Position numbers and translations under genes: made by a program
Source of the DNA: Cyclina sinensis
Lineage: Eukaryota > Mollusca > Bivalvia > Venerida > Veneridae
Assembly: GCA_012932295.1 (NCBI GenBank)
Contig: JAAONU010000004.1
Span: forward strand, 10,044,630 to 10,108,629
DNA: 64,000 bases
Reading direction: 5' to 3'
Shown: piece after piece, positions 1-11,650 of the stretch
Layout: each line of letters opens with the position of its first letter
How positions within the stretch are numbered: position 1 is the stretch's first letter
Notes under the pieces: model-generated
Told to the model about the DNA's origin: nothing
Databases searched by the model: none
What the model saw: only the letters and a program-made list of their open reading frames with translations

Positions 1-9
1 TTTGACATG

Positions 10-232
10 TAGGACAAGTGGTCGAGGGATTAGGACGCCGGACCCCGATCCATATATCGCTGATTCGAAACCCACCACGGGTGATAGCCTCCAGTGACTT
101 TCTCGTTCCAAACTTTCGGCGCGAGCACTAGTTGAACCAAGGAAGCAGTCATAAAGTGGAATTAATCTTAGTGGAAAGGACTTGCTTCCCGTCTGATTTG
201 AAACAGATAAGTTTAAACTTATCTGGATAGCG
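10..232 (+). mobile_element. tRNA-derived SINE, family A
   Basis: The head resembles a tRNA gene: a box A-like GTGGTCGAGGGATTAGG and a box B-like TGATTCGAAACCC about 30 bases later. A body follows with GCGAGCAC...GGAAGCAGTC and a CTTGCTTCCC segment ending near AGTTTAAACTTATC. The same body recurs at 8022-8225 and 42199-42362, and reversed at 48524-48690, so it is an interspersed family and not a tRNA gene. It lies in the intron before the first visible Ig exon. Ends are approximate. Confidence 0.7.
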
Positions 233-345
233 CAATTAATTGTTGAAAGTTGGTTTCATGGCAATTTACTGCTTACTCGCTGTTGGTCCCGGATAAGAGA
301 AATATGTAGGTTGTGCTTTATACATATATCATACTTACTTTACAG

Positions 346-3300
346 TTCCGCCGGTGATCGAGAATCGTTTTGCAGTTTTTGAAACTGTTTATGAGGGCGA
401 TGACATAGAACTGCAGTGTGTTTCATATGGTATCCCTCCGCCAGCTGTTATATGGCACTTTCAGTCAGAGAAAGAAGGAGATAAAATGAAAGGTAAGAAC
501 TGATTTAGATTTTACAGATGAAACAGAACAGAGATAGTAACTAAAATGCCCATCACCTTTATGTGTACTTTAGTTGGCATGGGATAAAAAAATATAAAAG
601 AACTATACAGCTTAGTTAGTTAAAACATTAAAAGAGCTTACTCAGTCTTAACAAAGCCACATTTGTTTGCAGACATCTAGGTATCTCGACAGTCCTCATA
701 ATGATCTAACATCCTTGGTGGTTCCTGGGCGAACTACAGTTTTACATTTTCGATATGTGTTTATACGCAGATTAAAGTTGGTAATATGTTTAGTTTTTTT
801 CTGATATGAAAAAGTTGAATCTGATTTTGAAAGTTTTTATTTCATTTTTTTTCTTTTGTTTTGTTTGTGTTTTGTTTCTTTGCTACTTTTGTTTTTTGTA
901 TTTATAGGGAGGGTGTTTTGTATTATTATCATTTCTATGATGATGCTGAAGATTATTTATTTTCAGAAATAGATATCGAAAATGACGAATATTCAGGGCA
1001 TGTTATTGAAAGATACCTGGTAACTAACATGTCCGAATACAGTTCAGGGACGTACCAATGTCAAGTTACAAATGGAGTCGGAACTGATGTATGGAGGAGG
1101 TTTGTCATAAGATGTAAGTATCTGAGAGTGTCTGAATTATTAACGAAGAGCAACCAAAGGTATTACACCTGATTCAACTTGATTACTTGCAAGAGATTAG
1201 TAAAAAAAAAATACGTTAACTATATTTGGGATTCGGGATAGGCTGCAATCTTGAATGCCTTGATATTATTTGGAAATGTAAATTTAGATTTCAGAACTCA
1301 AAATTCAGAAATAAATGTACTACTCTTTATCTTTCTTCACATATAAAGTTTCAGCATTTTCAGAACGTGGTGTGGCAGATGACACACTGCGTCACGTAGT
1401 AACCAAACTTTTATCTCCTTGAGTACTTTACAGATAAGCCGCTACCGACTTTCGTCAATCCGGAAGTCAAGAACGTTACTACAGACGACTACTCCACTGC
1501 TGTTTTACCATGTGCTGTTAAGAATCTAGGCTCGCTCAAGGTAAATAGGTTCATTGAAAACCAGAAAATGAGTACCAGTTTTGGTCACTTACGGGTTAAT
1601 GAATACTATTTGAGGAAATGTTTTAAGAAAATGAGTATGAATCAGAACAATTCTCAGGAAAACGAGTATTGCATCTGGTTCGTACCAACAAAGAGAGATA
1701 AAAGTTATCACAATTACGAACTAGCTGAGCGCTGATAACCTGCTAGTTTCACTTGTTATTATGAAGTTGCGAGTAAACATCAACTTTAATACATTAAAAC
1801 TGGTGGAACCTATAAAATTTTTATAAATTTTCAAATTTTGTGAAAGTACCAAACGGACCGATGTACGCAATGTAACTACGGTTAGCGGAGCTTTATCTAG
1901 GAGCTGAAATTTTTTTGAAATAACTTGGCACAAGTGATCACCATTATGAGACGATGTGCAGAGCGCAATAATTGGGTTGCTACCCACAAGGTCAAGGTCA
2001 CAGTTAAAGGTCAACTATCCACATTTCACGTCTGTTCTGTAACTGGCTAACTTGGCTTACGAAATTTTTTTTAAACATTAAGGTTGCTACCCCCAAGGTA
2101 AGGTTAAATGTTCTCCATAACTTTTGACATTATGGAAGATTTTAAATGACTTGGCACAAATAATTACTATCATGAGACTATGTGCTAATAATATGCATGG
2201 CAAAACATCAAGGTCATGGTTGGTTAAAGTCCAAGAAGTACACATCCATGTCCGCTGCGGAAGGGGATTTAGCTGTCCTTCAGACTGCCTTGTTGTTGTT
2301 GTTGTTTTTTTTTTTTTTTTTTTTTTTGGGGGGGGGGGGGTGTTCTTTTTTTGCTGAGAACCATTTAAAAAGCTGTATTATACCTCATCAACCTTTAAAT
2401 TTTCAATTCCTGGTGAGAAGCGTGTTAGCAAAAACAGGATTATCAGTTGTTAAGAGGGAATGTTGATAATTAGATTAAAAACAGTTAATAATTTAATAAT
2501 AATAATATTTTTCTTAGTCAAAATTCGGGACTGTTTATTACTACTGAAAATCTAAAAAAGAAATTGGTTATTACTAGTGAGTATCTAATTCTGGTATTGG
2601 TTGTTATCAGGAGTGTCTGATTCTGAAATTGGTTGTTGCCAGTGAGGTGTAATTCTGAAATTGGTTTTTTACCGGCGAGTATCTAATTCTAAAATTCGTT
2701 GTTACCAGTGAGTATTTGATTCTGAAATAGATTGTTACCAGTGAGTATCTGATTCTGAAATTGGTTGTTACAAGTGTGTATTTAATTCTGATATTTGTTT
2801 TTACCGGTGAGTATCTAATTCTGAAATTGGTTTTTACCGGTGAGTATCTGATTTTGAAATTGGTTGTTACTAATGAGTATCTAATTCTCATATTGGTTAT
2901 TACCAGTGAGTATCTGATTCTGAAATTGGTTGTTACTAATGAGTATCTAATTCTGATATGTGTTATTACCAGTGAGTATCTGATTCTGAAATTGGTTGTT
3001 ACCAGTGTATCTAATTCTGATATTGGTTTTTACCGGTGAGTATCTAATTCTGAAACTGGTTATTACAAGTATTTAATTATGGAATTGGTGTTTTCCTAGT
3101 GAGTATCTAACTCTGAAATTAGTTATTACCAGTGGGTATCTAATTCTGAAATTGGTTATTACTATTGAGTATTTAATTCTGAAATTGGTTATTACTAGTG
3201 ATTATTTAATTCTGAAATTCGTTGTTACTAGTTAGTATGGAATTTTGAAATTCGTTGGTACTAGTATCTTTATATGGAAATGGATATTACTAGTGAGTAT

Positions 3301-6300
3301 CTAATTCTGAAATTGCTTGTAATAGTGAGTATCTAAACTTAAGACTAGTTACTTATTTTGAGTATATTGAGTTTGTTTTAGAAAATTGATTTAGAACATG
3401 GTCTTTGTGAGCTACTCTTTTTATTTTCTGTAAAACATTAGTAGATCTAGTCGTCCCTCAGTAGTCTCCCTAATGGCCAAAGACGTTTACTAAATTTCAA
3501 CCCAAAGCATTCTGACATTGACCAGTTTCAAAATAGATGAAAAAGTGATTTAGAATTTTAATATTTGTTAATTACCATAGAGAAATGCGTCTCTGAAAGT
3601 ATCACTTACATAAATCTTGGAATATCAGAATAATATCCCTTTGTTTGGTTACATTACACAAAAACTGTCCGTCCGGTGACACATCAAGGAAACTGTTTGG
3701 AATTTTTAAATATTATTTCTTGCAGATTTTTACTACTAAAGGGAAATGCGGCTCTGCAAGTATTACTTACCAAGACCTTAGAATACCAAAGTAATGGCCC
3801 TTCGTTTACCTGAATTTCACAAAAACTGTACGTCCGGAGCCACATCTTTGAAACCATATGGAATTTTAAAATAAAATGTATTGCAAATGTTTACTACGAT
3901 AGGAAAATAGGACTCTGAATATGATACTAACATAGTTTTAGGCATTCGGAACACCTCGGGTGACTTCAATAAGTCACCTCGGAAATAATGTGGTAGGCGC
4001 CATCTTGGACTATTTTATAATACAGGTGGTGTCAGGTAAATTGAAAACATTTCTTAAAGCCTCTTCATGTTTATACTTTAAATTAACATTTATTTTAATT
4101 TTTGTCTAATGCATAAGACAAACACTGCTTGAGTTCTGCCATGTTTGTTTATATTTTTTATTAAAGCCGGGGGTAATTACCATTTGGTGTATTCATACAC
4201 TTACAAACGAAGTCTTTTATACGAAGTTGTCGGAAATTGCCAAGTTGTTACGAGTGAGTTTTAGGATCACTAGAATTATGGCCCTTTGTTTGCCAAATTT
4301 CACATAATTTTGAAAATATGGAAGGGGATATCCGCCAGTGTATGCATACTGCTGTATGATAATTGCATATTGCTTTGTTTAATTTGTTATTATAATCTGC
4401 ATTTCCCCGTGCCTTTGAGTTTATTTCCTCTGCTTGTTGCAAATATCTTGCAGCTTTTGCAACTCGATGTATGTAAATCATACAATTTTTAATGTAAAAG
4501 GAAAGTGCATATTCGGTTGTTATTCGATTGTGTATAACCTTGAAATGTTGATGCTTATAAGTTCTTACTACTTTTGACGTGGTTCTTTGTGACTATATAT
4601 CGTTTAATACACACATAAGCTTTTAAACATCTGTTATTTGCTTTCGGTAATTTCGACGTTGAATGTTTGTTTCAGAAGACTTTTAAAGTACACGATTCAG
4701 CCTGGACTCTATGTTTTGCACTCAGTTATGTGTAATGCTTATTAATGTATTAAAACAAATTTTCATATTCACTTAAAGATATCAGTTAGCACAAAGCAAT
4801 AGCAAACTTGAAACTAACCGAATGCATCTGTAACATGTATTCATATAATGCTGGGAACCATTTTTTTCGGCAGTTTCCGTAAAAAGGTTAATCATGAACG
4901 GTGTATTGACTAAAAAATACTAGGCAAAATAGTGCAATCCAAGACGGGCAATACAACAATTGCTTTTTCAGAAGTTTATTTCGTTGAGAAATTTGCACTT
5001 TCCTCCCAGCATAAGTACTCCAGGCACCTACATTTTCACTGACCGACTATTATTTCCGTCGTCATCACGTACGTTAGTAAACTCGTAACAATAATTTTCT
5101 CTTTTTGTATTCTATAAAACTAAAAGTAGCAAGAGCATAAGCTGACCAATGCAAATAATCTGTCAGCTACATTAATCATAAATTTGGCTTTCTGTATTTA
5201 TTTCATCAATAAAAAAAGTAACAAGGTAAGAGTTGACCATTTCAAAAAGTCACTGAGGTACAAGTTGACCATATTAAGTACAAGCTGAAAACTTTGTTAT
5301 TCATTTTTTTGCATGCTATAAAGGCACGTTCCCAATTGAAAAAAAAATCGCACTTTTTCCAAATTTTGATAAATAATTTCTCAAGAATATATATAATGCT
5401 ACAATTTTCAGTATATTAGACTGTGCAGCCCACCAGGACTCAAACTCCATACCCTTGGAATACTGTTCCGCTGATCTACTGTCTGAGCTACCCAGCCTCA
5501 TACAGGTTATCTTCCCTCTTAAGGAACAGTTCTGAACAGTTCTACACACTTAATCATTTTTGATAAAATCACTCATTTTAATGTTCACTCAAAAACAAAG
5601 CTTGATCATTAAACATACAACATGACATTTAAAACATTTTCATGACATTTATTTTCCAATTAGCTGAAAAAATACTAGAAAATGAAAAAGACTCCTGTTT
5701 TTATAAATTCATCTCAGAGTTAAGTCATTCAACCAGTTCCGATTGACATTTTGACTACTCAAATGGTGTCTTTAACTTATAGACATATTTATCTACAATC
5801 AGTGTCTCTTTTAAAGACCCTGCTACAATGTAGTGGTTTAGGCCACTTCCAACAACCTTGTTGTTGCCAACAGTGTTGGGGCTTCATGAAAGCGGTTGGG
5901 GTTCAATTCCCGTGAGAACCCTTAGGTTTATTTTGTCTACTTATGTACTTCAACAATACTCTCAGTCATATAGACGCTATGCATAATTTATATTTTCTTT
6001 ATATTTGTCCTTCATTCCGTTAAGAAAGGATGATTTGCCCAGAAAAATGGAAAAGTTTTCTCAAACCTAATCGGTCCACAGACCACATTGTTTTAATATA
6101 ATCCTATTATACATGTATATAGTATTTTCATACATGTTTGAAAATGATGTGAGACGTGGCCTGTGTCTGTGAATCTGTCAAGAAAGCTATAATATAATCA
6201 AATAACCAGATTTCTACCTTTAATCTTCATTATTTGACCCACTTTTCCGAGAATTTCAATTGACAATATAAATTATAAATGACCTCAGGTCAAAACTTGT

Positions 6301-8894
6301 ACTTATGTGTAGATGGGAGAATTTTACCACTGAAAAAGAAACATTTACTTATTCACTTACTTCGCCATTATTTAGCATTTCATCCAAAATACACGACGGG
6401 CAAGTAATTACTATTTCACCGTAAAACCACGGAAAACGCCGAAGGTCAAATTTGTTCTTCTACAGTTATCTCCCGTGTATAATAATTTGCGCTAGAATCT
6501 TAAATTCTTTACTGGTTCCCTACGAAGTTTACATTAACATGATGCTTTTAACAACCGATTGACGATTATACTAAGTTTATGCATCATGTTTAAATACCTC
6601 TTTTTCTGAAGTTTAAACATATTTTTCTATCGTTCATGTTGTTAATGAATCCTTCTGGAATATTAAATTTAAACAACAGCCATGTGGCAGCAAACAAGAA
6701 TGATGTTGAATAAAAAGCCGATACATTCAAATTAAGAAACATAAAAGACTTAAGTAGTTGTTAACTTCTTGTCACATTCAATAGCAACAAAGTCAAATGA
6801 ATTTACAAATACATAGTTTTCAGTCTATAATTTTACAGATAAACATTTCAAGATCACAACGGTACAAAAAATGTTAAACCACGGACTCTAAATGTGCAAA
6901 TAAGAGTTATCTGAAAATGGGAATGAATTGTAACAATAGCAATAGGAAACACGAAAAACAAATTACTTATAAATAGAATATATGCAACTTTATTGAAGTT
7001 GTCAATAAGTAGGACGCATATGAAAGTAAATTACATAAAATTGTAATTTAGCAGTAGACATACAGTGGCGGATATCCCCTTCCATAAAAATACACGACGG
7101 GCAAGTAATTACTATTTCACCGTAAAACCACGGAAAACGCCGAAGGTCAAATTTGTTCTTCTACAGTTATCTCCCGTGTATAATAATTTGCGCTAGAATC
7201 TTAAATTCTTTACTGGTTCCCTACGAAGTTTACATTAACATGATGCTTTTAACAATCGATTGACGATTATACTAAGTTTATGCATCATGTTTAAATACCT
7301 CTTTTTCTGAAGTTTAAACATATTTTTCTATCGTTCATGTTGTTAATGATTACCTTGTGGAATATTAAATTTAAACAACAGCCATGTGGCAGCAAACAAG
7401 AATGATGTTGAATAAAAAGCCGATACATTCAAATTAAGAAACATAAAAGACTTAAGTAGTTGTTAACTTCTTGTCACATTCAATAGCAACAAAGTCAAAT
7501 GAATTTACAAATACATAGTTTTCAGTCTATAATTTTACAGATAAACATTTCAAGATCACAACGGTACAAGAAATGTTAAACCACGGACTCTAAATGTGCA
7601 AATAAGAGTTATTTGAATATGGGAATGAATTGTAACAATAGCAATAGGATACACGAAAAACAAATTACTTATAAATAAAATATATGCAACTTTATTGAAG
7701 TTGTCAATAAGTAGGACGCATATGAAAGTAAATTACATAAAATTGTAATTTAGCAGTAGACATACAGTGGAGGATATCCCCTTCCATATGAAAAATCTCT
7801 GTGTTTCTAGAGGAAGATCTTGGAATGTGCTTGTACTTTTTAAATAAATTTGTCTCAACATAGTTTGCTGTCAATCCTTGTATTAATTATTTGATAAACA
7901 AGTTTTTTTCAGGCGCATTCAGATAATAATGTTAATAATACAGTTTGTCAAAGGAAGAAAAGCAATTATATCTCTACTTAGTATGCAAACACATGAAAAC
8001 TCATCAATTCTTCGAACTGGATGAGCAGTGGTCGAGTGGTAAGAGCGCCGGATTCACGATCCGGAGGTCACAGGTTCGAATTCCACCTGAGGTGAGAGTC
8101 TACAGTGACTTTCAGCAGTCCTAACTTTCGATGCGAGTATTGGTTTGAAGCCAGGAAGCAATCAACGAGGGGGATTAAGAACTTGCTTCTCTATCGATGT
8201 AAAATAAACAAGTTTAAATTATTACGACGAATCTGCTTATTACTGGTTCATCCAGCATTTAAGTAGTAATTCACATGCAAAATTGTTCAGACTATGACCC
8301 TTTGGTCAAATCACCTATTCAAATTTGCCAATATATTTTCATGGAGACATTTGTATAAACACAAGACCTAAAGATAAGATTGAAATCAGTGTCAAAATAA
8401 TTTAATTAAGTTTCTATAAATGATTCTGATCAATTAGAGGAATAAATTATATTTTCCCATTGTACATGCAGGCTCTAAAGCACTGCAGAACTGAAGAAAG
8501 ATAGAAAAAATAAGCTTTTTCTGTGCTCAACTGGACAAAATAACCAGTATTTTATAAAAGGAGTATAAAAACTGTGTTTTCCTCCTGTTCTACTGGAGAG
8601 GTCTTGGATGGAGGGTATGTTTGGAAATTCTGCGAGTAGTTTTTGTTAGACAGTATTATAACATCTTGTTTCTTATATCCATAGGTTGTATGGAAGAAAT
8701 ATACCTCCCAAATATCATCGGGTCGGAGCATTCTCTGGAGCGACAGGTTTAGCGTTAAGCATTCTACACCAGAAGATTGGAGTTTGCACATACACCCTGT
8801 TAGTCCCTGGGACGAGGGAACCTATACTTGTGAGCTGCAAGAGGATTATAAACCGCTTAAAGTTAAGAAAGTAACTTTAACAACGACCGTCTAA
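346..8894 (+). CDS. Immunoglobulin-superfamily protein, 3' part (two Ig domains, four exons)
   Basis: Exons are 346-492, 967-1113, 1434-1540 and 8685-8894. Each is flanked by AG/GT, and phases match at every junction (phase 1, phase 1, phase 0). The first Ig domain reads ELQCVSYG, then PPPAVIW, then SGTYQCQV after the junction. The second has LPCAVKNLGSL, VVWKK, EDWSLHI and DEGTYTCEL: the Cys, Trp, Leu and D-x-G-x-Y-x-C core of a V-type fold, closest in feel to lachesin/IgLON/Dpr-DIP proteins. Two N-glycosylation motifs are visible (NMS, NVT). The protein ends at TAA 8892-8894, twenty residues after the last core Cys, with no transmembrane or GPI-like tail, so this form looks secreted. Upstream exons lie left of the window, so total length and exact subfamily are unknown. 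The last intron is 7.1 kb and packed with repeats. Confidence 0.85.
1730..2260 (+). repeat. Diverged tandem interspersed repeat
   Basis: Two imperfect units of about 220 bases share ACTTGGCACAA...ATTA...TATGAGAC.ATGTGC and segments around CAAGGTCAAGGTCAC and CATCAAGGTCATGG. There is no reading frame. This is intronic filler inside the Ig gene. Confidence 0.5.
2303..2341 (+). repeat. Homopolymer T tract followed by G tract
   Basis: A run of more than 20 T is followed directly by a run of about 12 G. A looser T-then-G tract flanked by TTG repeats occurs at 19665-19735. Exact lengths of such runs are prone to assembly error. Confidence 0.8.
2540..3345 (+). repeat. 33-bp minisatellite in Ig-gene intron
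   Basis: About 24 imperfect copies of a unit reading roughly GTGAGTATCTAATTCTG then AAATTGGTTGTTACCA. Because 33 is a multiple of three, several frames stay open by chance on both strands; the resulting repetitive peptides are not genes. Most units contain (C/G)-GTGAGTAT, which matches the 5' splice-site consensus on the transcribed strand of the host gene. Confidence 0.9.
3555..3942 (+). repeat. Diverged tandem repeat, period about 165 bp
   Basis: Units share AAATGCG.CTCTG, CTTA...AATA.CA.A.TAAT, CACAAAAACTGT.CGTCCGG and GGAATTTT. The repeat continues at 4257-4310, so the 314-bp element between was inserted into it. A similar style of diverged repeat fills 63300-64000. Confidence 0.6.
3943..4256 (+). 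mobile_element. 314-bp non-autonomous DNA transposon (MITE), copy 1
   Basis: The element starts CATTCGGAAC and ends GTTACGAGTG, giving 10-bp terminal inverted repeats with two mismatches. It is flanked by a 9-bp direct duplication AGTTTTAGG (3934-3942 and 4257-4265). An inner foldback near the left end reads CCTCGGGTGACTT...AAGTCACCTCGG. A second copy in the opposite orientation, 56967-57275, has its own 9-bp duplication. A 9-bp target duplication fits Mutator-like or Merlin-like transposases; there is no coding sequence to decide. Confidence 0.8.
5421..5500 (-). mobile_element. tRNA-like SINE head, reversed
   Basis: On the - strand GGGTAGCTCAGACAGTAGA resembles box A, and GAGTTTGAGTCCTGGTGGG, about 40 bases later, resembles box B. 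There is no mature-tRNA cloverleaf or CCA context, and it is embedded in the 4317-7788 element, so a SINE remnant is more likely than a tRNA gene. Confidence 0.45.
5826..5932 (+). other. Weak tRNA-like segment
   Basis: TAGTGGTTTAGGCCAC is weakly box A-like, and GGGGTTCAATTCCCGT is a good box B. The distance between them, about 80 bases, is too long for an ordinary tRNA. It is probably a degenerate SINE head inside the 3.47-kb element. Confidence 0.25.
6387..7788 (+). repeat. Two tandem 701-bp copies at transposon end
   Basis: Copy 1 (about 6387-7085) and copy 2 (about 7088-7788) are nearly identical. Differences are single bases, for example AACAACCGATTG versus AACAATCGATTG, and GTGGCGGATATCC versus GTGGAGGATATCC. 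Both copies end in the terminal-repeat sequence CCCCTTCCAT. Confidence 0.9.
8022..8225 (+). mobile_element. tRNA-derived SINE, family A (well preserved head)
   Basis: The head GCAGTGGTCGAGTGGTAAGA...GCGCCGG and GGTTCGAATTCCACC are good box A and box B matches. The body with GCGAGTATTGGTTTGAA, AGGAAGCAATC and AAGAACTTGCTTC matches the copy at 10-232. It lies about 450 bases before the last Ig exon. Confidence 0.75.
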
Positions 8895-9074
8895 CAGTGA
8901 CCGTCTTTTGTGTTTTGTACGAATGAACTTATAACGGTTAAAGCAAAAATTGCTATTTGTAGGCTTCATTGTAACTTTATGTTATTCACTTTTGTTATTC
9001 AGAAAACAATAATCTTTTACACTTTCTTTATTATTTTGTTAACCTGTTTCCATAATTTTAGGCACGGTGCTTGA

Positions 9075-9080
9075 AATAAA
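9075..9080 (+). promoter_or_regulatory. Poly(A) signal of the Ig gene
   Basis: AATAAA lies 180 bases after the TAA of the last Ig exon. It is the first canonical hexamer downstream of the stop on this strand. Confidence 0.6.
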
Positions 9081-9454
9081 AACAGGACGCTGATATATTA
9101 GAATTTAATACAAAATAAGTGCGAGTGAGTTATTCATATTGCATCTATGTTCTCCTCGTTTTCGACCATTTCCGTCCGTTTTCAGCCATTCTCGTGTATC
9201 TAGGCTAAAACTAACGTAGCTGCACTAATTACAGGACCAGATGGGTTATAAAAGTCTTTTTATTCATGAAAATATAACTGTAGCGGTGAAATACTTAAGT
9301 GGAATGCTTCCTGCTTCTTCAATACTTAACATTGCAATTTTTTTCTTTGAAATTAACAACAAAGTAAGCATTTTCTCTGCGATTATAAACAAACTAAGCA
9401 ATTTCTATGGACAAGTTTAGACTTATTTATTTCACATTTTAACTTTTCGAATAC

Positions 9455-11290
9455 CTTTGAGCTGAATTATATTGACAATCACTTAAGACGACACATTTTC
9501 AGAGCTGAATTGCATTGATAATCACTTAAGACCACACATGCATTGACAATTACTTTAAACCACACAGATTTAGAACTGAATTGCTTTGACAATCACTTAA
9601 GACCAGCAGGTTTCAGAGCTGAATTCCATTAAAATTCACTTATGACCACCCATGCATTGACAATCACTTAAGATTAAGACCACACAGTTTCAGAGTCGAA
9701 TTACATTCACAATCACTTACGAACACACAGCTTCAAAGTTGAATGCACTGACAATCACTAAAGGCCACACAGCTTCAAAGTTGAATTCACTGACAATCAC
9801 TTAAGACCACACAGTTTCAGAGTTGAATTGCACTGACAATTACTTAAGACCACACAGTTTCGGTGTTGATTTGAGCTGACAATCACTAAAGACCACACAG
9901 TTTCAGAGTTTTCAGAGTTGAATTGCACTGACAATTACTTAAGACCACACAGTTTCAGAGTTTTCAGAGTTGAATTGCACTGACAATTACTTAAGACCAC
10001 ACAGTTTCAGAGTTTTCAGAGTTGAATTGCACTGACAATCACTTAACACCACACAGTTTCAAGGCTGAATTGCATTGACAATCACTTAAGACCACACATG
10101 CATTGACAATTACTTTAGACCACACAGATTCAGAGCTGAATTGTCTTGACAATCACTTATGACTACACAGTTTCAGAGCTGAATTCCATTGACAATCACT
10201 TATGACCACACAGATTCAGAGCTGAATTGCACTGATAATCATTTAAGACCACACATCCATTGACAATCACTTAAGACTACACAGTTTCAGTGTTGAATTG
10301 CATTGACAATCACTTAAGACCACATATGCATTGACAATCACTTAAGATTAAGACCACACAGTTTCAGAGCCGAACTGCATTGACAATCACTTAAGACCGC
10401 ACGGTTTCAGAGCTGAATTGCATTGACAATCACTTAAAACCTGACAGTTTCAGAGCTGAATTGCATTGACAATCACTTAAAACTTGACAGTTTCAGAGCT
10501 GAATTGCATTGACAATCACTTAAACCCTGACAGTTTCAGAGCTGAATTGCATTGAAAATCACTTAAAACCTGACAGTTTCAGAGCTGAACTGCATTGACA
10601 ATCATTTCAGACCACACAGTTTCTGAGCTGAATTGCATTGACAATCATTTCAGACCACACAGTTTCAGAGCTGAATTGCATTGACAATCACTTAAAACCT
10701 AACAGTTTCAGAGCTGAATTGCATTGACAATCACATAATACCACCCAGTTTTAGAGTTGAATTGCATTGACAATCACTTCACACCACACCGTTTCAGGGC
10801 TGAATTGCACTGACAATCACATAAGACCACACATCCATTGACAATCACTTAAGACCACACATTCATTGACAATCACTTAAGACCACACATCCATTGACAA
10901 TCACTTAAAACCACACATCCATTGACAATCACTTAAGACCACACATCCATTGACAATCACATAACACCACACAGTTTCAGAGCTGAATTGAATTGACAAT
11001 CACTTAAGATCACACATCCATTGACAATCACTTAAGACTACACATCCTTGAACAATCACTTAAGACCAAACAGTTTCAGAGCTGAATTGCACTGACAATC
11101 ACATAAAACCACACAGTTCAAGAGCTGAATTGCATTGACAATCACTTAAAACCACACATAGATTGACAATCACTTAAGACTTCCTAGTTACAGAGACGAA
11201 TGAGATTGACAATTATTTAAGACCAGACAGTTTCAGAGCTGAATTGCATCGACAATCACTTAAGACCACGCAGTTCCAGAGCTTTTTTTT
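9455..11290 (+). repeat. 43-bp minisatellite array
   Basis: About 40 units of the type TTGACAATCACTTAAGACC + ACACAGTTTCAGAGCTGAATTGC. Some units are shortened to ACACATCCATTGACAATC. It starts 0.4 kb past the Ig poly(A) signal. There is no meaningful reading frame. Confidence 0.9.
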
Positions 11291-11499
11291 AAAACTTACT
11301 GATTTGTTGACTGGTGTGGCTTTCCAAATTATCTTTAAAAAAAAAACTGTTATTATCCCTTTAATTGATTTAATTATTTTATCAATAACAACTTTAATTG
11401 CAATAACAGTAGTCAAAGATCAGAGTTATTGGTATATATGCTGTTTGTTATACAACAAGATTTTTGTTCATAAATAATTTATCTGCTAAATAATGTGTT

Positions 11500-11650
11500 T
11501 GATTACAAAAGAGAAAGTTTGGTGGCTTTAAAATTGCAACACAGATATTAAAAAATCAAAAAAAATCACAAGGTTTTTTTTTTTTGCTTCACAAACAAAA
11601 TGTTGAATATGAGTGCAATGTATAGCAATGTATAGCATGAAGTTAGATAG
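11500..11650. other. AT-rich spacer without recognised features
   Basis: Sequence between the 43-bp array and the next SINE. It contains an A/T run and a short TATAGCAATG duplication. I see no coding or RNA feature. Confidence 0.4.

Larger units (their letters stand above)
4317..7788 (+). mobile_element. 3.47-kb terminal-inverted-repeat element, non-autonomous
   Basis: The left end (4317-4353) starts TATGGAAGGGGATATCC. The right end is its reverse complement ending CCTTCCATA at 7788. The arms match over about 37 bases with four mismatches. A 6-bp direct repeat TGAAAA flanks it at 4311-4316 and 7789-7794. No transposase frame is visible. The right end is unusual: the last ~701 bp, including the terminal repeat, occur twice in tandem. 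A reversed tRNA-like SINE head (5421-5500) is nested inside. The 6-bp duplication does not by itself assign a superfamily. Confidence 0.75.

Noticed and set aside
861..1172. 103-codon plus-strand frame starting at 861
   Set aside because: Only 967-1113 is exon of the Ig gene. The flanks are intron read through.
8022..8100. Functional tRNA gene
   Set aside because: The boxes are good, but a shared SINE body follows and the same unit recurs several times in the window.
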